Positions 42,081 to 53,577 of a stretch of DNA of 64,000 nucleotides are shown in pieces. Source of the DNA: Candidatus Blochmannia vicinus (GTDB taxonomy: Bacteria; Pseudomonadota; Gammaproteobacteria; Enterobacterales; Enterobacteriaceae); contig NZ_CP097763.1 in NCBI RefSeq assembly GCF_023586525.1, positions 496,001 through 560,000 of the forward strand, given 5' to 3'. Position 1 is the stretch's first letter; the number at the start of each line of letters is the position of its first letter. Made by a program: the position numbers and the translations under genes. Below the pieces are notes generated by a model. It was not told where the DNA came from, searched no databases, and saw only the letters and a program-made list of their open reading frames with translations.

Positions 42081-43175
42081 TTATCCTTTATTGTGAATTA
42101 AAGAAGCTATGATATCGCCCATTTCATTAGTACCGATACTTTTTCCGCATTCTGACGCTATATCAAACGTTCGATACCCCAACGTTAGTGCTTCAGACAC
42201 TGCTTTTTCGATTGAAATTGCAACATGATTTAATTTTAAACTATATCTAAATAATAATGCGGTAGAAAGAATATGTGCAATAGGGTTAGCAATATTCTTA
42301 CCTGCAATGTCTGGAGCAGATCCTCCAGCGGGTTCATATAAACCAAAGTCGTACTCATTAATACTAGCAGAAGGTAGCGTACCAATCGATCCGCTTATCA
42401 TAGCGCACTCATCAGATAAAATATCACCAAATAAATTTGAACATAAAATAATATCAAACTTAGATGGATTGTTGATTAATTGCATACTAGCATTATCGAC
42501 GTACAAATGTTCTAATTCAACATCTGGATAATTTTTTGCAACCTGTGATACCACTTCTCTCCATAGCATAGAAGTATAAAGTACATTTGCTTTATCTATA
42601 GAAGATACATGCTTTCGTCTTATTTGGGCTAATTTAAAGGCAATGTTAGCAATGCGTTCTATTTCAAATCGATGATAAATAGCAGTATCAAAAGCATATT
42701 CATGCGAACCTGCCCCTAAACGTCCTTGTGGCCTTCCAAAATAAATACCTCCAATTAATTCACGTACACATATAATATCAATTCCATTTGGAATTATTTT
42801 TACATTTAAAGGAGATAACTCTTTTAATGTGTTAGAAAGATATATAGGTCTTAAATTAGCAAATAAATTAAAATGCTTGCGTAAAGCTAATAAAGCACCT
42901 TGCTCCGGTCTATCTGAGCCTTTTAAATGATCCCATTGTGGTCCTCCTACCGCTCCAAGCAGTATTGCATCTGATTGTTCACAATATTTTAAAGTGCTAT
43001 TAGGTAAAGGAGCGCCTTCACTATCAATCGCATCCCCCCCTACCTTATGTTCTGTAGTAATAATGTTGATTTGGAATTTTTTCCTTATTACATTTAAAAC
43101 CTTATACACTTGTTTTGTAATTTCTGGTCCAATACCATCCCCTGGTAACATTGCAATTCGATAATTAATGTTCAT
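42081..43175 (-). CDS. leuB: 3-isopropylmalate dehydrogenase
   Basis: LeuB oxidatively decarboxylates 3-isopropylmalate to the 2-ketoacid precursor of leucine. The 364-aa protein (E. coli 363) shows [35 protein letters not shown], the Tyr-containing [33 protein letters not shown] and [18 protein letters not shown]. It stands between leuA (23 bp) and leuC (7 bp). Confidence 0.97.
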   Translation of the reverse strand: MNINYRIAMLPGDGIGPEITKQVYKVLNVIRKKFQINIITTEHKVGGDAIDSEGAPLPNSTLKYCEQSDAILLGAVGGPQWDHLKGSDRPEQGALLALRKHFNLFANLRPIYLSNTLKELSPLNVKIIPNGIDIICVRELIGGIYFGRPQGRLGAGSHEYAFDTAIYHRFEIERIANIAFKLAQIRRKHVSSIDKANVLYTSMLWREVVSQVAKNYPDVELEHLYVDNASMQLINNPSKFDIILCSNLFGDILSDECAMISGSIGTLPSASINEYDFGLYEPAGGSAPDIAGKNIANPIAHILSTALLFRYSLKLNHVAISIEKAVSEALTLGYRTFDIASECGKSIGTNEMGDIIASLIHNKG

Positions 43176-43198
43176 AAATATTTAGGTTTTTCAAATTA

Positions 43199-44752
43199 TT
43201 AGTGATTGTCCTTTTGTAAGTATTTTCGTTGAATTATTACTTGTTTTGCACGCCAAATGTTATTTAAAACATGGATCATAGCTTTAACTGAAGATTCTAT
43301 TACATCTGTATCTAATCCGACTCCATGAAAATTACGACCTTCATATGACACAACAATATCTACTTGCCCTAATGCATTGCGACCATTCCCTTTTGCATTA
43401 AGTTGATATTTCTCTAAATTTATAGACAATTTTGTAATATGTGTTAATGCTTCATAAATCGCATCTATCGGTCCATTTCCAGTTGCTGAATAAGCACATA
43501 TTTTTTCTCCGCAATACAATTTTACTAAAGCGGTAGCGATTCCAGAAGAACTAGAATGTACATTAAAGCACTTTAATCTGAAGAATTCTGATTGTTCTTG
43601 TTGATTATTAATAAATGCTAAAGCTTCTAGATCATAATCAAACACCTGTCCCTTTTTATCTGCAAGTTCTAAAAAAACATCATATAACTTATCCATATCA
43701 TAATCACTTTCTTGATAACCCATTGCCTGCATATGATATTTTACAGCCGCTCTCCCAGATCGAGATGTAAGATTTAATTTAATATCTTTTAAACCAATAC
43801 TTTCTGGAGTCATAATTTCATAATTTTTTCTATTTTTTAATACACCATCCTGATGAATACCTGAAGAATGAGAAAAAGCATTTGATCCAACTATTGCTTT
43901 ATTGGCCGGAATAGGCATATTGCATAATTGACTAATTACTTGACTAGTCCTATAAATTTCTTGACAATGAATATTAGTATGCACATTCAATAAATCCTCT
44001 CGTACCTTAATGGCCATAATTACCTCTTCTAGTGCAGTATTTCCTGCTCGTTCACCAATACCATTTATAGTACCTTCAATTTGCCTAGCGCCTGCTTGTA
44101 TGGCTGAAATGGCATTACCTACTGCCATACCTAAATCATTATGACAATGCACTGAAATAATAGCTTTATCAATGATAGGAACACGATTATATAGAGAAGC
44201 AATAATTTGGCCAAATTGATTTGGAATTGTATAACCTACTGTATCAGGAATATTAATTGTACTTGCTCCGGATTGAATGGCAATTTCAACAATACGACAC
44301 AAATTGTCTATAGTAGTGCGTCCAGCATCTTCGCAAGAAAATTCTATATCATCAGTATATTTTCTTGCGTAATGTATTGCATGAATGGTCATTTCTATAA
44401 TTTGATTAAAGTTTTTATTCAATTTAGATTGAATATGTACGGTTGAGGTAGGTAAAAATATATGAATACGAAAGTTTTTAGCAACTTTTAATGCTTCTGC
44501 CGCAATGTCGATATCTTTATCAACACATCTAGCCAAGGCACATACTAAACTATTTTTTATTTGTTTAGCTATTGTGCGTACTGACTCAAAATCTCCCGGA
44601 GAAGATATTGGGAATCCGACTTCCATAATATCTACTCCTAATCGTTCTAAAGCAAAAGCGATTTGTAACTTTTCCTTTACATTCAAGCTCGCTTGTAAAG
44701 ATTGTTCACCGTCTCGTAAAGTTGTATCAAAAATAATGATTTGTTGACTCAT
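43199..44752 (-). CDS. leuA: 2-isopropylmalate synthase
   Basis: LeuA condenses acetyl-CoA with 2-ketoisovalerate, the committed step to leucine. The 517-aa product (E. coli 523) has the HMGL-type TIM barrel ([12 protein letters not shown] at the N terminus, [14 protein letters not shown] with the metal-binding HxH, GIGERAGN) and a C-terminal regulatory domain (about 390-517) containing [11 protein letters not shown], which suggests leucine feedback could still operate. It is the first gene of leuABCD. A good sigma-70 promoter lies upstream, but the Leu-codon leader leuL is absent. Confidence 0.97.
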   Translation of the reverse strand: MSQQIIIFDTTLRDGEQSLQASLNVKEKLQIAFALERLGVDIMEVGFPISSPGDFESVRTIAKQIKNSLVCALARCVDKDIDIAAEALKVAKNFRIHIFLPTSTVHIQSKLNKNFNQIIEMTIHAIHYARKYTDDIEFSCEDAGRTTIDNLCRIVEIAIQSGASTINIPDTVGYTIPNQFGQIIASLYNRVPIIDKAIISVHCHNDLGMAVGNAISAIQAGARQIEGTINGIGERAGNTALEEVIMAIKVREDLLNVHTNIHCQEIYRTSQVISQLCNMPIPANKAIVGSNAFSHSSGIHQDGVLKNRKNYEIMTPESIGLKDIKLNLTSRSGRAAVKYHMQAMGYQESDYDMDKLYDVFLELADKKGQVFDYDLEALAFINNQQEQSEFFRLKCFNVHSSSSGIATALVKLYCGEKICAYSATGNGPIDAIYEALTHITKLSINLEKYQLNAKGNGRNALGQVDIVVSYEGRNFHGVGLDTDVIESSVKAMIHVLNNIWRAKQVIIQRKYLQKDNH

Positions 44753-45200
44753 AGATTATCCATGTCCCATGAATGTTAAAAACAAATATATGCATGATGT
44801 TTTATAATCATGTATAAACGATAACTAACAATATCACATTCAAATAATAATTTATTACATTAAACTTATTTTAAATCTATTGAATATTACTTGTCAACTA
44901 CTAATACTATGGAAACAGAATATTATAATAGTAATATTATAGTGTTTAGAATTAATTTTCGTATTATTATTATTTATAATGATGATGTGCTCTACGCATT
45001 ATTTAAAATAATAATAAGAACATTTTAGTACCTTAAACATAAGGTATAAGAATATATTACAATTATTAAACATTTTTATAGACACTAAATATAATGCAGC
45101 ATAGAATGGCGTGTATTTAATAATTTTATTATGATCAGATATTTTATATTTATAAAAAAAATTAAGTATACATATATGACTTATTTATATTTTGATTGTT
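44753..45200. other. leuA-rsmH divergent spacer
   Basis: About 450 bp between the divergent leu operon and the dcw cluster; E. coli has leuL, leuO, ilvIH, cra and mraZ here, none of which is recognisable. Content: the candidate leuA promoter, a short non-leucine ORF (MIIKHHAYICF, minus strand) in the leuA leader, and a 7-bp hairpin TACCTTA/TAAGGTA (45029-45046). Confidence 0.6.
44868..44897 (-). promoter_or_regulatory. Candidate sigma-70 promoter of leuABCD
   Basis: On the minus strand TTGACA (44897-44892), an 18-bp spacer and TAAAAT (44873-44868) form a near-consensus promoter whose start would fall about 110 bp before leuA. The perfect -35 hexamer is the main support. Confidence 0.55.
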
Positions 45201-46163
45201 ATGCATATATTTCATACCAACTACGACCATAAAAGTGTCTTGTTAGAAGAAGCGATACAAGCATTGAATATTAACTCAACAGGAGTGTACATTGATGGAA
45301 CATTTGGTTTAGGAGGACACTCTAAGTTAATTTTATCTAAATTAACTAAACAAGGCCGTTTATTAGCGATTGATAGAGATTGGACATCTATAAAAATTGG
45401 AAAAATAATAGCCGACCGAGATAGTAGATTTACGATAATACACAGTACATTTTCCAAAATAAACAAACATATTAACAATATGGGACTTATTGGATCAGTA
45501 AATGGCATTCTATTAGACCTAGGGGTGAGTGCATTTCAATTGAATGATGATAGCAGAGGATTTTCGTTTATGAGAGACGGTCCTTTGGATATGCGTATGG
45601 ATATTAGTAGTGGACAATCTGCTGCTGAATGGTTATCAAAAGCTTCATTAGAAAATATTATTTGGGTATTGAAAACTTTCGGAGAAGAAAGATTCGCTAA
45701 AATTATTGCTAAAGTTATTGTATCTACAAGACGGTATAAACCTATTGTACGTTCCATTATTTTATCTAAATTAATTTGCGATATTGTTCCATATCGTAGT
45801 ATGCATAAGCATCCTGCAACTAAAAGTTTTTTAGCAATTAGAATGTATATTAATAATGAATTAGAAGAAATAATACAGGTATTGGAGGATTCATTGGCGA
45901 TGCTATCTCCACTAGGAAGATTAGTAGTAATTAGTTTTAATTCTTTAGAAGATCGTTTAGTAAAAAATTTTATTCGTGATCATAGTTGTATCATATCCAT
46001 GCCTCCCAAAATTCCATTAACAGATTATCAAATATTCAATAAATATAAGAGTAAACATAAACTAAAAGATATGGGAAAATTAATGCCCTCAAAACAAGAA
46101 ATTAAAAGAAATACATGTGCTCGCAGCGCGATATTACGTTGTGCTGAAAAATTATTTATTTAA
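45201..46163 (+). CDS. rsmH: 16S rRNA (cytosine1402-N4)-methyltransferase RsmH (MraW)
   Basis: RsmH methylates N4 of C1402 in the ribosomal P site. From the ATG at 45201 the protein has 320 residues (E. coli 313). Seen: HKSVLLEEAI, the SAM site YIDGTFGLGGHS, LLAIDRD, GILLDLGVSAFQLND and SFMRDGPLDMRM, and the C-terminal LMPSKQEIKRNTCARSAILR. An in-frame TTG (45192) would add three residues; the ATG is preferred. It is the first gene of the dcw cluster because mraZ, usually upstream, is missing. Confidence 0.96.
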   Translation: MHIFHTNYDHKSVLLEEAIQALNINSTGVYIDGTFGLGGHSKLILSKLTKQGRLLAIDRDWTSIKIGKIIADRDSRFTIIHSTFSKINKHINNMGLIGSVNGILLDLGVSAFQLNDDSRGFSFMRDGPLDMRMDISSGQSAAEWLSKASLENIIWVLKTFGEERFAKIIAKVIVSTRRYKPIVRSIILSKLICDIVPYRSMHKHPATKSFLAIRMYINNELEEIIQVLEDSLAMLSPLGRLVVISFNSLEDRLVKNFIRDHSCIISMPPKIPLTDYQIFNKYKSKHKLKDMGKLMPSKQEIKRNTCARSAILRCAEKLFI

Positions 46164-46168
46164 GTGCG

Positions 46169-46480
46169 ATGAAAAAAAAACAATATAATCTTATTAGTAT
46201 TATTTATGATGATCTATTTTTTCATGGTAAACAACAATTACTTTTATTGTTGTTGGTATTAACGTCAGCAATGCTAGTGATTTTAGTAACTTATCATACT
46301 AGATCCATGATTATGGATCGTGAGAAACTTTTGTTGGAAAAAGATGCTTTAGATACTGAATGGAGAAATTTGATTCTTGAAGAAAAAATATTATCTGATC
46401 ATAGTCGTATTGAAGGCATTGCTATAAATAAATTACAAATGCATTATGTAGATCCAACACAAAATAATATATTCCACTGA
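46169..46480 (+). CDS. ftsL: Cell division protein FtsL
   Basis: FtsL is a bitopic divisome protein that forms the FtsQLB complex and activates FtsWI. The 103-aa product (E. coli 121) has a shortened cytoplasmic N terminus, one transmembrane segment (about 23-44, QLLLLLLVLTSAMLVILV) and a periplasmic coiled coil with DALDTEWRNLILEE and the C-terminal KLQMHYVDPTQNNI, both strongly conserved. It begins 5 bp after rsmH and precedes ftsI. Confidence 0.95.
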   Translation: MKKKQYNLISIIYDDLFFHGKQQLLLLLLVLTSAMLVILVTYHTRSMIMDREKLLLEKDALDTEWRNLILEEKILSDHSRIEGIAINKLQMHYVDPTQNNIFH

Positions 46481-46554
46481 CCTAATAAAATGTATATTAA
46501 TATATATATAAAATTACTTATTCAACGTCATATGTCCTCATATGATGACTTGAT

Positions 46555-48255
46555 ATGTGTTGTATGAAGTTTAAACCTTATAATTTCCAATTAATTTTAA
46601 GCAGTACACGTTTTAACTTATTGTACAGTTGTATTTTTTTTATATTAATTATCTTGCTATTAAGATTGACTTATTTACAAATCATTTATTCTAATAAGTT
46701 AATTAATGAGGAAAACTTGCGTTCATTGCGTGTGCAACATATCTCGTTCCCTCGGGGTTTCATTACTGATAGAATGGGTCAATTGCTAGCAATTAGTATA
46801 CCGGCTGATTCAGTTTGGATGGATCCTTATAAAATTAATAGGAATGGCGGTATCTCTTCTGAGATCTGTCGTTGGAGAATGTTATCTAAAATATTAAATA
46901 TATCATTAGACAAGCTATCATCTCTTATTAGTAATCATGCTACAGGGCGATTTATTTATTTAGCGCGACAAATAGATCCTTCTGTTTCTCAGCGTATTAG
47001 TCAACTTAAATTACCGGGAGTATATTTACAACAAGAATCAAAACGGTATTATCCTGCTGGGTGTATAACTGCGCATTTAATAGGAATAACAGATATAGAT
47101 AGTCAAGGTATCGAAGGTATAGAAAAAAGCTTCAATACTTCGTTATCTGGTCAACCCGGAACAAAAGTAATACGAAAAGATAGATTTGGTAGAACAATTG
47201 AGGAAACTACTATAGAAAATGGACAAGCTTCTCAAAATATTGTTTTAAGTATCGATGAACGTCTACAATATTTAGCATATCATGAATTAAATAATGCTAT
47301 ACGTATAAATAAGGCAGAGTCTGGGAGCGTAGTATTAATAGACATTAATACTGGAGAAATTTTGGCTATGACGAATTATCCATCATATAATCCAAATAAT
47401 TTATCTGTTACTAATAAATCCGTTATGCGTAATCGTGCTATTACTGATGCATTTGAGCCAGGTTCAACAGTAAAACCTATTGTGGTTATGGCTGCATTAA
47501 AACACAACATAATAACAACAGGTACTGTTGTGAATACATCTCCTTATGTGATTAATGGACATCAAGTCAAGGATGTAATTTATCGTGATAAATTAACTAT
47601 TGGAGAAATATTGAAAAAATCTAGTAATGTTGGTGTTTCTAAATTAGCGTTATCCATGCCCGCAACAACTCTAGTAAACACATATTTAAATTTTGGAATG
47701 GGTAAGACGACTAATATAGGCTTAATAGGGGAAAGTAGCGGGGTATACCCATATGATAAATGTTGGTCAGATATAGAACGAGCCACATTCTCTTATGGAT
47801 ATGGCTTAATGATTACCCCATTACAATTGGCTAAAGTTTATGCTACTATTGGCGGGATGGGAGTATCTAAACCACTTTCTATCATACGAGTTGATTCTCC
47901 TTTAACATTAGGACATCAAGTTTTTCCAAGACCGTTAGTACGCGCTGTTCTAGATATGATGGAGAGCGTATTGTTACCAGGTAATAGTTATCAGGAAACG
48001 ATTAAAGGATATCGGGTTGCAGTAAAAACTGGTACTGTCAAGACAGTAGGATCACATGGAAAATATATTAACAAGTATATTGCATGTGCTGCTGGAGTAG
48101 CTCCAGCGAGTAATCCTAGATTTGCTTTAGCAGTAGTTATAAATGATCCTAAAAATGGTCACTATTATGGAAATATGGTATCTACGCCAGTGTTTCGTGC
48201 AGTTATGGGCAATACGTTAAAAATAATGAATATTGCTCCAGATTTTTTACAATAA
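46555..48255 (+). CDS. ftsI: Peptidoglycan D,D-transpeptidase FtsI (PBP3)
   Basis: FtsI crosslinks septal peptidoglycan with FtsW. At 566 aa (E. coli 588) it has a short cytoplasmic tail, one membrane anchor (about 22-42), the pedestal domain (PRGFITDRMGQLLAIS, RFIYLARQ, YYPAGCITAHLIG) and the transpeptidase domain with S304-T-V-K (FEPGSTVKP), SSN (KKSSNVG) and KTG (AVKTGTVKT). The C terminus lacks the processed E. coli tail. Two in-frame ATGs (46555 and 46564) are possible starts, neither with a strong ribosome site. Confidence 0.96.
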   Translation: MCCMKFKPYNFQLILSSTRFNLLYSCIFFILIILLLRLTYLQIIYSNKLINEENLRSLRVQHISFPRGFITDRMGQLLAISIPADSVWMDPYKINRNGGISSEICRWRMLSKILNISLDKLSSLISNHATGRFIYLARQIDPSVSQRISQLKLPGVYLQQESKRYYPAGCITAHLIGITDIDSQGIEGIEKSFNTSLSGQPGTKVIRKDRFGRTIEETTIENGQASQNIVLSIDERLQYLAYHELNNAIRINKAESGSVVLIDINTGEILAMTNYPSYNPNNLSVTNKSVMRNRAITDAFEPGSTVKPIVVMAALKHNIITTGTVVNTSPYVINGHQVKDVIYRDKLTIGEILKKSSNVGVSKLALSMPATTLVNTYLNFGMGKTTNIGLIGESSGVYPYDKCWSDIERATFSYGYGLMITPLQLAKVYATIGGMGVSKPLSIIRVDSPLTLGHQVFPRPLVRAVLDMMESVLLPGNSYQETIKGYRVAVKTGTVKTVGSHGKYINKYIACAAGVAPASNPRFALAVVINDPKNGHYYGNMVSTPVFRAVMGNTLKIMNIAPDFLQ

Positions 48256-48292
48256 TTTAAAAATATTACAATCTTTTTAATAAAAAAATTAT

Positions 48293-49804
48293 ATGCATGA
48301 ATTACATAATTTATATAAATTTCTTCTACCATGCGTTTCTAATAATTCTGTTAGTCCCATATTAACAGGAATACAATTGGACAGTAGAGATGTTACATTA
48401 GGAAATTTGTTTATAGCGGTCAAGGGTTATAGGACTGACGGAAGATTATATATTGATTATGCAATTAAAAAAGGAGCCGCAGCAGTTCTTTCAGAATCTT
48501 GGAACAATACAACAATATCTAAAAAATATAGTTATCATACAAATGAAATACCTGTAGTTTATATAAATCATTTATCACAGCATTTATCTGATATGGCAGG
48601 AATCTTTTATAATCATCCATCCCGTTTTTTGAATTTAGTTGGTGTAACTGGCACTAATGGGAAAACTACTGTTACACATTTATTAGCTAGTTGGGTTCAA
48701 TTATTAGGGGAGAAAAGTGCTGTGATGGGTACGTTAGGTAACGGGATATTAGATAATATGTCTTTATCCGACAATACGACTTGTTCTGCTATTGATACTC
48801 AAAAAATATTAGATCAATTTATTAAAGATAAGATTGTATTTGTTGCAATGGAAATATCATCACATGGATTATCTCAACATCGTGTAGATGCTTTATATTT
48901 TAAAGTTGCTATATTTACCAATTTAAGTCATGACCATTTAGATTATCATGGTAACATGGAGCAATATTTAATGTCTAAATGGCGATTATTTAATGAATTA
49001 CATGTAGAGAAATATGTTATCAATGCTGATGATCTTATTGGTTGCCGATGGTTGTATTATTTACCACAGGCAGTTGCAGTAACCACAACAAGAAATTTAC
49101 CGTTTTTTTGGAAAGGTAAATGGATATCTGTGATCAAAGTGAATTATTACTTGCACTATACAAACATTATTTTTGATTCAAGTTGGGGAGGCGGAATAAT
49201 TCATAGCCAATTATTAGGAGAATTTAATGTTAATAATTTATTATTGGCTTTAGGCGCATTATTAGTATTGGGATATCCTTTATCGTTATTAGTTCACGCA
49301 TCATCTCAATTACAGCCTATAATTGGTAGAATGGAAGTATTTGGTTCTAATGGGCGTCCTACAATTATAGTAGATTATGCACATACTCCTGATGCATTAA
49401 AAAAAGTGCTGATTTCAATTAGGCAATATTGTTATGGCCAATTATGGTGCGTTTTTGGTTGCGGAGGCGACAGAGATCAAAGTAAACGTGCTTTAATGGG
49501 TTATGTTGCAAAACAATATGCTGATCGCATTATTATTACTAATGATAATCCACGTACTGAAGAACCACAATCAATCGTAAATGATATTATGTATGGTGTA
49601 AGTCTATCAAATTCAAAAAAAATTATTAAAATTATTAAAAATCGTTATAGTGCGATACGCACTGTTATTTCCCAAGCGTGTTCAGAAGATATCATATTGA
49701 TTTCTGGAAAAGGCCATGAAAAATACCAAATTATAGGAAATAATCGCATATATCATTCTGATCAAGACATAGTAAAAAAATTTTTAAAAATAACTTTATC
49801 ATGA
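48293..49804 (+). CDS. murE: UDP-MurNAc-tripeptide synthetase (meso-DAP adding)
   Basis: MurE adds meso-diaminopimelate to UDP-MurNAc-L-Ala-D-Glu in the cytoplasm. The 503-aa protein (E. coli 495) has GVTGTNGKTTVTHL for ATP binding, the carbamylated-Lys region ISSHGLSQHRV, and DNPRTEEPQ. The DNPR motif marks meso-DAP rather than lysine specificity and ties the gene to dapB in this window. Its last bases overlap the murF start (ATGA). Confidence 0.97.
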   Translation: MHELHNLYKFLLPCVSNNSVSPILTGIQLDSRDVTLGNLFIAVKGYRTDGRLYIDYAIKKGAAAVLSESWNNTTISKKYSYHTNEIPVVYINHLSQHLSDMAGIFYNHPSRFLNLVGVTGTNGKTTVTHLLASWVQLLGEKSAVMGTLGNGILDNMSLSDNTTCSAIDTQKILDQFIKDKIVFVAMEISSHGLSQHRVDALYFKVAIFTNLSHDHLDYHGNMEQYLMSKWRLFNELHVEKYVINADDLIGCRWLYYLPQAVAVTTTRNLPFFWKGKWISVIKVNYYLHYTNIIFDSSWGGGIIHSQLLGEFNVNNLLLALGALLVLGYPLSLLVHASSQLQPIIGRMEVFGSNGRPTIIVDYAHTPDALKKVLISIRQYCYGQLWCVFGCGGDRDQSKRALMGYVAKQYADRIIITNDNPRTEEPQSIVNDIMYGVSLSNSKKIIKIIKNRYSAIRTVISQACSEDIILISGKGHEKYQIIGNNRIYHSDQDIVKKFLKITLS

Positions 49805-51174
49805 TTCCATTTAGTCTTTGTAAAATAGCGCCAATTTTAAATGCAAAACATGTTGGTATAGATTTAATCATTAATTCCATTACTATTAATTCGAATACTA
49901 TTTACAAACAATGTATGTTTGTAGCACTGATAGGTAAATGTTTTGATGGTCATGATTTTGCCGCCCAAGCCATCGATTCTGGCGCTAAAGCATTATTAGT
50001 AAGTAATTATATGTTATTAGATGTTCCTCAATTAATTGTACCTAATACTCGTTATGCTTTGCTAATGTTAGCACATTGGGTACGTCAACAAGTGTCAGCA
50101 AAAGTTGTTGCTATAACTGGGTCCAGTGGTAAAACATCAGTAAAAGAAATGACCACATCTATACTAAAGAATTGTGGGAATACAGTCGCAACACAAGGTA
50201 ACTTTAATAATACAGTTGGAGTTCCAATCACTTTATTACGTTTAACCAAACAAAATAATTTTGCAATCATTGAATTAGGTTCGAGTCATCCAGGAGAACT
50301 GATACAATTAAGCAAGATCGTTTCTGCTAATTCAGCTTTAGTAAACAATATTTACCCATCACATTTATTAGGATTTGGATCATTAACCAAAATAAAAAAA
50401 GAGAAAGGAAAGATTTTTTCTGAATTAGATTCACGTGGAAAAGGTATTATAAATGCAGATAACCATGCTTTGTATTTGTGGCGTAAAATATTACGAGGAA
50501 AATCTATATGGAATTTTTCTTTGCATACTAATATTGGTGTAGATTTTTTTGCAAGTAATATTATTTCTGAAAAAAATGGAATGCGGTTTCTTTTGCACAG
50601 CCCATATGGGATCTCTCCAATATTGCTACCAATGTTGGGTAGACATAATATATCTAATGCTTTAGCCGCTAGCGCTCTTGCGTTTTCTGTAGGCGCGGGG
50701 TTATCGGAAGTAGTTACTGGATTGGAAAATGTAAAACCGTTACCTGGTAGGTTGTTTCCAATTATTTTAGGTGAAGGTAAAGTATTGTTGGATGATACTT
50801 ATAACTCTAATGTTGGTTCTATGATATCTGCAATTCACGTATTAACCACAATGCCAGGTTATCGCATATTAGTAGTTAGTGATATGTCAGAATTAGGGAA
50901 ATATAAAGAGATGAAATATCATTCTTATATTGGTAAATTAATCGCAACGACAAATATAAATAAAATTCTTACTATTGGTAGCGCCAGTTATTTTATTTCT
51001 AAAATGTCTGGAAGAGGAGAACATTTTAGAAATAAACACAAATTAATTATTTATATTAAAAAAATGTTATCTAGTTATACATCAATTAGCGTGTTAGTAA
51101 AAGGATCTCGTGTTTTTGAAATGGAGAAAATAATCAATGCTATCAAGGATGAAAAGAAATGTTCTTTTGGTTGA
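49801..51174 (+). CDS. murF: UDP-MurNAc-tripeptide-D-Ala-D-Ala ligase
   Basis: MurF adds the D-Ala-D-Ala dipeptide to give UDP-MurNAc-pentapeptide. At 457 aa (E. coli 452) it shows [52 protein letters not shown] and [11 protein letters not shown]. It overlaps murE by 4 bp and mraY by 16 bp. It needs D-Ala-D-Ala, yet ddlB is missing from this cluster, so a ligase must be encoded elsewhere. Confidence 0.97.
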   Translation: MIPFSLCKIAPILNAKHVGIDLIINSITINSNTIYKQCMFVALIGKCFDGHDFAAQAIDSGAKALLVSNYMLLDVPQLIVPNTRYALLMLAHWVRQQVSAKVVAITGSSGKTSVKEMTTSILKNCGNTVATQGNFNNTVGVPITLLRLTKQNNFAIIELGSSHPGELIQLSKIVSANSALVNNIYPSHLLGFGSLTKIKKEKGKIFSELDSRGKGIINADNHALYLWRKILRGKSIWNFSLHTNIGVDFFASNIISEKNGMRFLLHSPYGISPILLPMLGRHNISNALAASALAFSVGAGLSEVVTGLENVKPLPGRLFPIILGEGKVLLDDTYNSNVGSMISAIHVLTTMPGYRILVVSDMSELGKYKEMKYHSYIGKLIATTNINKILTIGSASYFISKMSGRGEHFRNKHKLIIYIKKMLSSYTSISVLVKGSRVFEMEKIINAIKDEKKCSFG

Positions 51175-52244
51175 TAAAGCATCTATTAGTACTATATTCA
51201 TCTAATTTTAGTATTATTTGTCATTTAACTTTTAGGGTTATTGCTAGTTTATTGTTAGCATTATTTATTTCTTTGGGGATAGGTTCTTATGTAATTAAAC
51301 GATTTCATAATTTACGTTTTTTTCAAATAGTACGTGAGAATGGACCAAAAGCACATATTCAAAAGCAAGGTACGCCCACTATGGGTGGAATTATAATACT
51401 TCTATCTATTTTTATATCGGTAATGATGTGGGCTGATTTGTCTAACTTATATGTATGGTATGTATCATTTATATTAATAACATATGGGATATTAGGATTA
51501 ATTGATGATTTTTTAAAAATAAAAAGAAAAAGTACTGTCGGTTTAAGTGCATTACACAAATATTTTTGGCAATCGTTAATTGCATTAACGTTGATTATTA
51601 CTATGTTTATATTAGACCACAACATTGTATCTACACAATTAGTAGTGCCATTTTTTAAAAATTTTATGCCACAATTAGGTATTTGGTATATTGTACTAGC
51701 GTATTTTGTCGTTGTTGGAACAAGTAATTCAGTTAATTTATCTGATGGATTAGATGGATTAGCTATTATGCCCATAATATTAATTACGGCTGGCTTAGCT
51801 TTAGTCGCATCTATAACTAGTGATATATATTTTTCTTATTGTTTACATATTCCTTACCTTGCTCTTTCTGGAGAATTAATAATTGTATGCGCTGCCATTA
51901 TTGGTGCTGGTATTGGATTTTTATGGTTTAATACTTATCCAGCTCAAATATTTATGGGTGATGTAGGTTCTTTATCACTTGGAGGTACGCTTGGAATAAT
52001 TGCAGTATTATTACGTCAAGAGTGTTTATTATTAATTATGGGCGGCGTATTTGTAATAGAAACCATATCTGTGATCTTGCAAATAATTTATTTCAAATTA
52101 TTTAAAAAACGAATATTTAAAATGACACCGATTCATCATCATTTTGAATTAAAAGGTTGTCCAGAACCTCGACTTATAGTTCGATTTTGGATTATATCAT
52201 TAATATTGGTTCTATTTGGATTAATTACTTTGAAAATACGGTAA
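51159..52244 (+). CDS. mraY: Phospho-MurNAc-pentapeptide translocase MraY
   Basis: MraY transfers phospho-MurNAc-pentapeptide to undecaprenyl phosphate to form lipid I at the inner membrane. The 361-aa protein (E. coli 360) is polytopic (about ten segments) with [12 protein letters not shown], the acidic [40 protein letters not shown] and the HHH motif in [12 protein letters not shown]. It starts inside murF in another frame. Confidence 0.97.
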   Translation: MFFWLIKHLLVLYSSNFSIICHLTFRVIASLLLALFISLGIGSYVIKRFHNLRFFQIVRENGPKAHIQKQGTPTMGGIIILLSIFISVMMWADLSNLYVWYVSFILITYGILGLIDDFLKIKRKSTVGLSALHKYFWQSLIALTLIITMFILDHNIVSTQLVVPFFKNFMPQLGIWYIVLAYFVVVGTSNSVNLSDGLDGLAIMPIILITAGLALVASITSDIYFSYCLHIPYLALSGELIIVCAAIIGAGIGFLWFNTYPAQIFMGDVGSLSLGGTLGIIAVLLRQECLLLIMGGVFVIETISVILQIIYFKLFKKRIFKMTPIHHHFELKGCPEPRLIVRFWIISLILVLFGLITLKIR

Positions 52245-52251
52245 TAAAAAT

Positions 52252-53577
52252 ATGAATAATTATCGAGGATCACAAGTTGTGATTATCGGTTTAGGAATTA
52301 CGGGTTTATCTTGTGTTAATTTTTTTTTAGCTCGTGGTATAATACCAAAAGTAATAGATACTCGTGCGCATCCTCCAGGGATAAGTCAATTACCACATAT
52401 TGTAAAGTATTATTTGGGTGCGTTTAACGATATATGGTTATTAAGTGCTACATTAATTGTAGTTAGTCCTGGAGTACGATTAGATCATCCTATTTTAATT
52501 GAAGCATTAAAATCAGGAGTAGAGATTATTGGTGATATTGAATTGTTTGCTCGGGAGGTAACTGCTCCGATAATAGCTATTACTGGATCTAACGGAAAAA
52601 GCACAGTAACCCAATTAATTTCTAGGATAGTTCAGGGTGTTGGCTGGTATGTTGGTGTTGCAGGAAACATAGGCGTACCTGCTCTTTCTTTATTAAATAA
52701 ATCATATCAATTGTATATATTGGAGATTTCAAGTTTTCAATTAGATACAACTTATAGTTTACGCGCAAAAGCAGCGATAATTTTGAATATTAGCGAAGAC
52801 CACATGGATCGTTATCCCGGTGGATTAAGGCAATATTATCTTTCTAAGCAAAAAATTTATAAAAATGCTACAGTTTGTGTAATGAATGCTTTAGATCCTT
52901 TAACAGAACCCATATATGATGGTTATGATTACTGTGTGAGTTTCGGTATAAATGAAGATTCCGCAGATTATCATCTGAAACATTATAAAGGAGATAATTG
53001 GATAATCGCACGCAACGAATACGTGCTTAATTGTTCCTCAATGAAAATCAATAGTCGCATTAATTATATTAACGCATTATCCGCTTTAGCATTATCAGAT
53101 ATTTTTAATATTCCTCATTCTATTTCTTTAAAGGTATTGTGTCAATTCTCTGGACTAACGCATCGTTGTCAATTGGTTTATAAAAACCATGGAGTTAGCT
53201 GGATTAATGATTCTAAAGCTACTAATGTTAATGCAACTACAGAAGCTATTAACAACTTAACATTATCTGGGACACTACATTTGATGCTGGGAGGTGATGG
53301 AAAATTAGCTGATTTTTCTACATTAAAACGTTTAATTAAACAATATGAAATACACCTTTATTGCTTCGGAAAAGATGGATTATTATTGACAGAACTAGGT
53401 TTTGACAATGTCATTCTCACAAATACAATGATACAAGCAATGCGAATTATTAATCGTCGTACAAAAGAAAAAGACATAGTTTTGTTATCTCCAGCTTGCT
53501 CTAGTTTGGACCAATTTAAATCATTTGCAACGCGTGGATATATGTTTACCTATTTTGCACGAGAATTTGGACAATGA
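52252..53577 (+). CDS. murD: UDP-MurNAc-L-alanine-D-glutamate ligase
   Basis: MurD adds D-glutamate to UDP-MurNAc-L-Ala. At 441 aa (E. coli 438) it shows [22 protein letters not shown] loop [41 protein letters not shown] and [12 protein letters not shown]. It lies 7 bp after mraY and overlaps ftsW by 4 bp. Confidence 0.97.
   Translation: MNNYRGSQVVIIGLGITGLSCVNFFLARGIIPKVIDTRAHPPGISQLPHIVKYYLGAFNDIWLLSATLIVVSPGVRLDHPILIEALKSGVEIIGDIELFAREVTAPIIAITGSNGKSTVTQLISRIVQGVGWYVGVAGNIGVPALSLLNKSYQLYILEISSFQLDTTYSLRAKAAIILNISEDHMDRYPGGLRQYYLSKQKIYKNATVCVMNALDPLTEPIYDGYDYCVSFGINEDSADYHLKHYKGDNWIIARNEYVLNCSSMKINSRINYINALSALALSDIFNIPHSISLKVLCQFSGLTHRCQLVYKNHGVSWINDSKATNVNATTEAINNLTLSGTLHLMLGGDGKLADFSTLKRLIKQYEIHLYCFGKDGLLLTELGFDNVILTNTMIQAMRIINRRTKEKDIVLLSPACSSLDQFKSFATRGYMFTYFAREFGQ

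Noticed and set aside
51359-51775. 138-codon minus-strand open frame inside mraY
   Set aside because: Antisense to conserved membrane segments of mraY, with no ribosome site or family resemblance.
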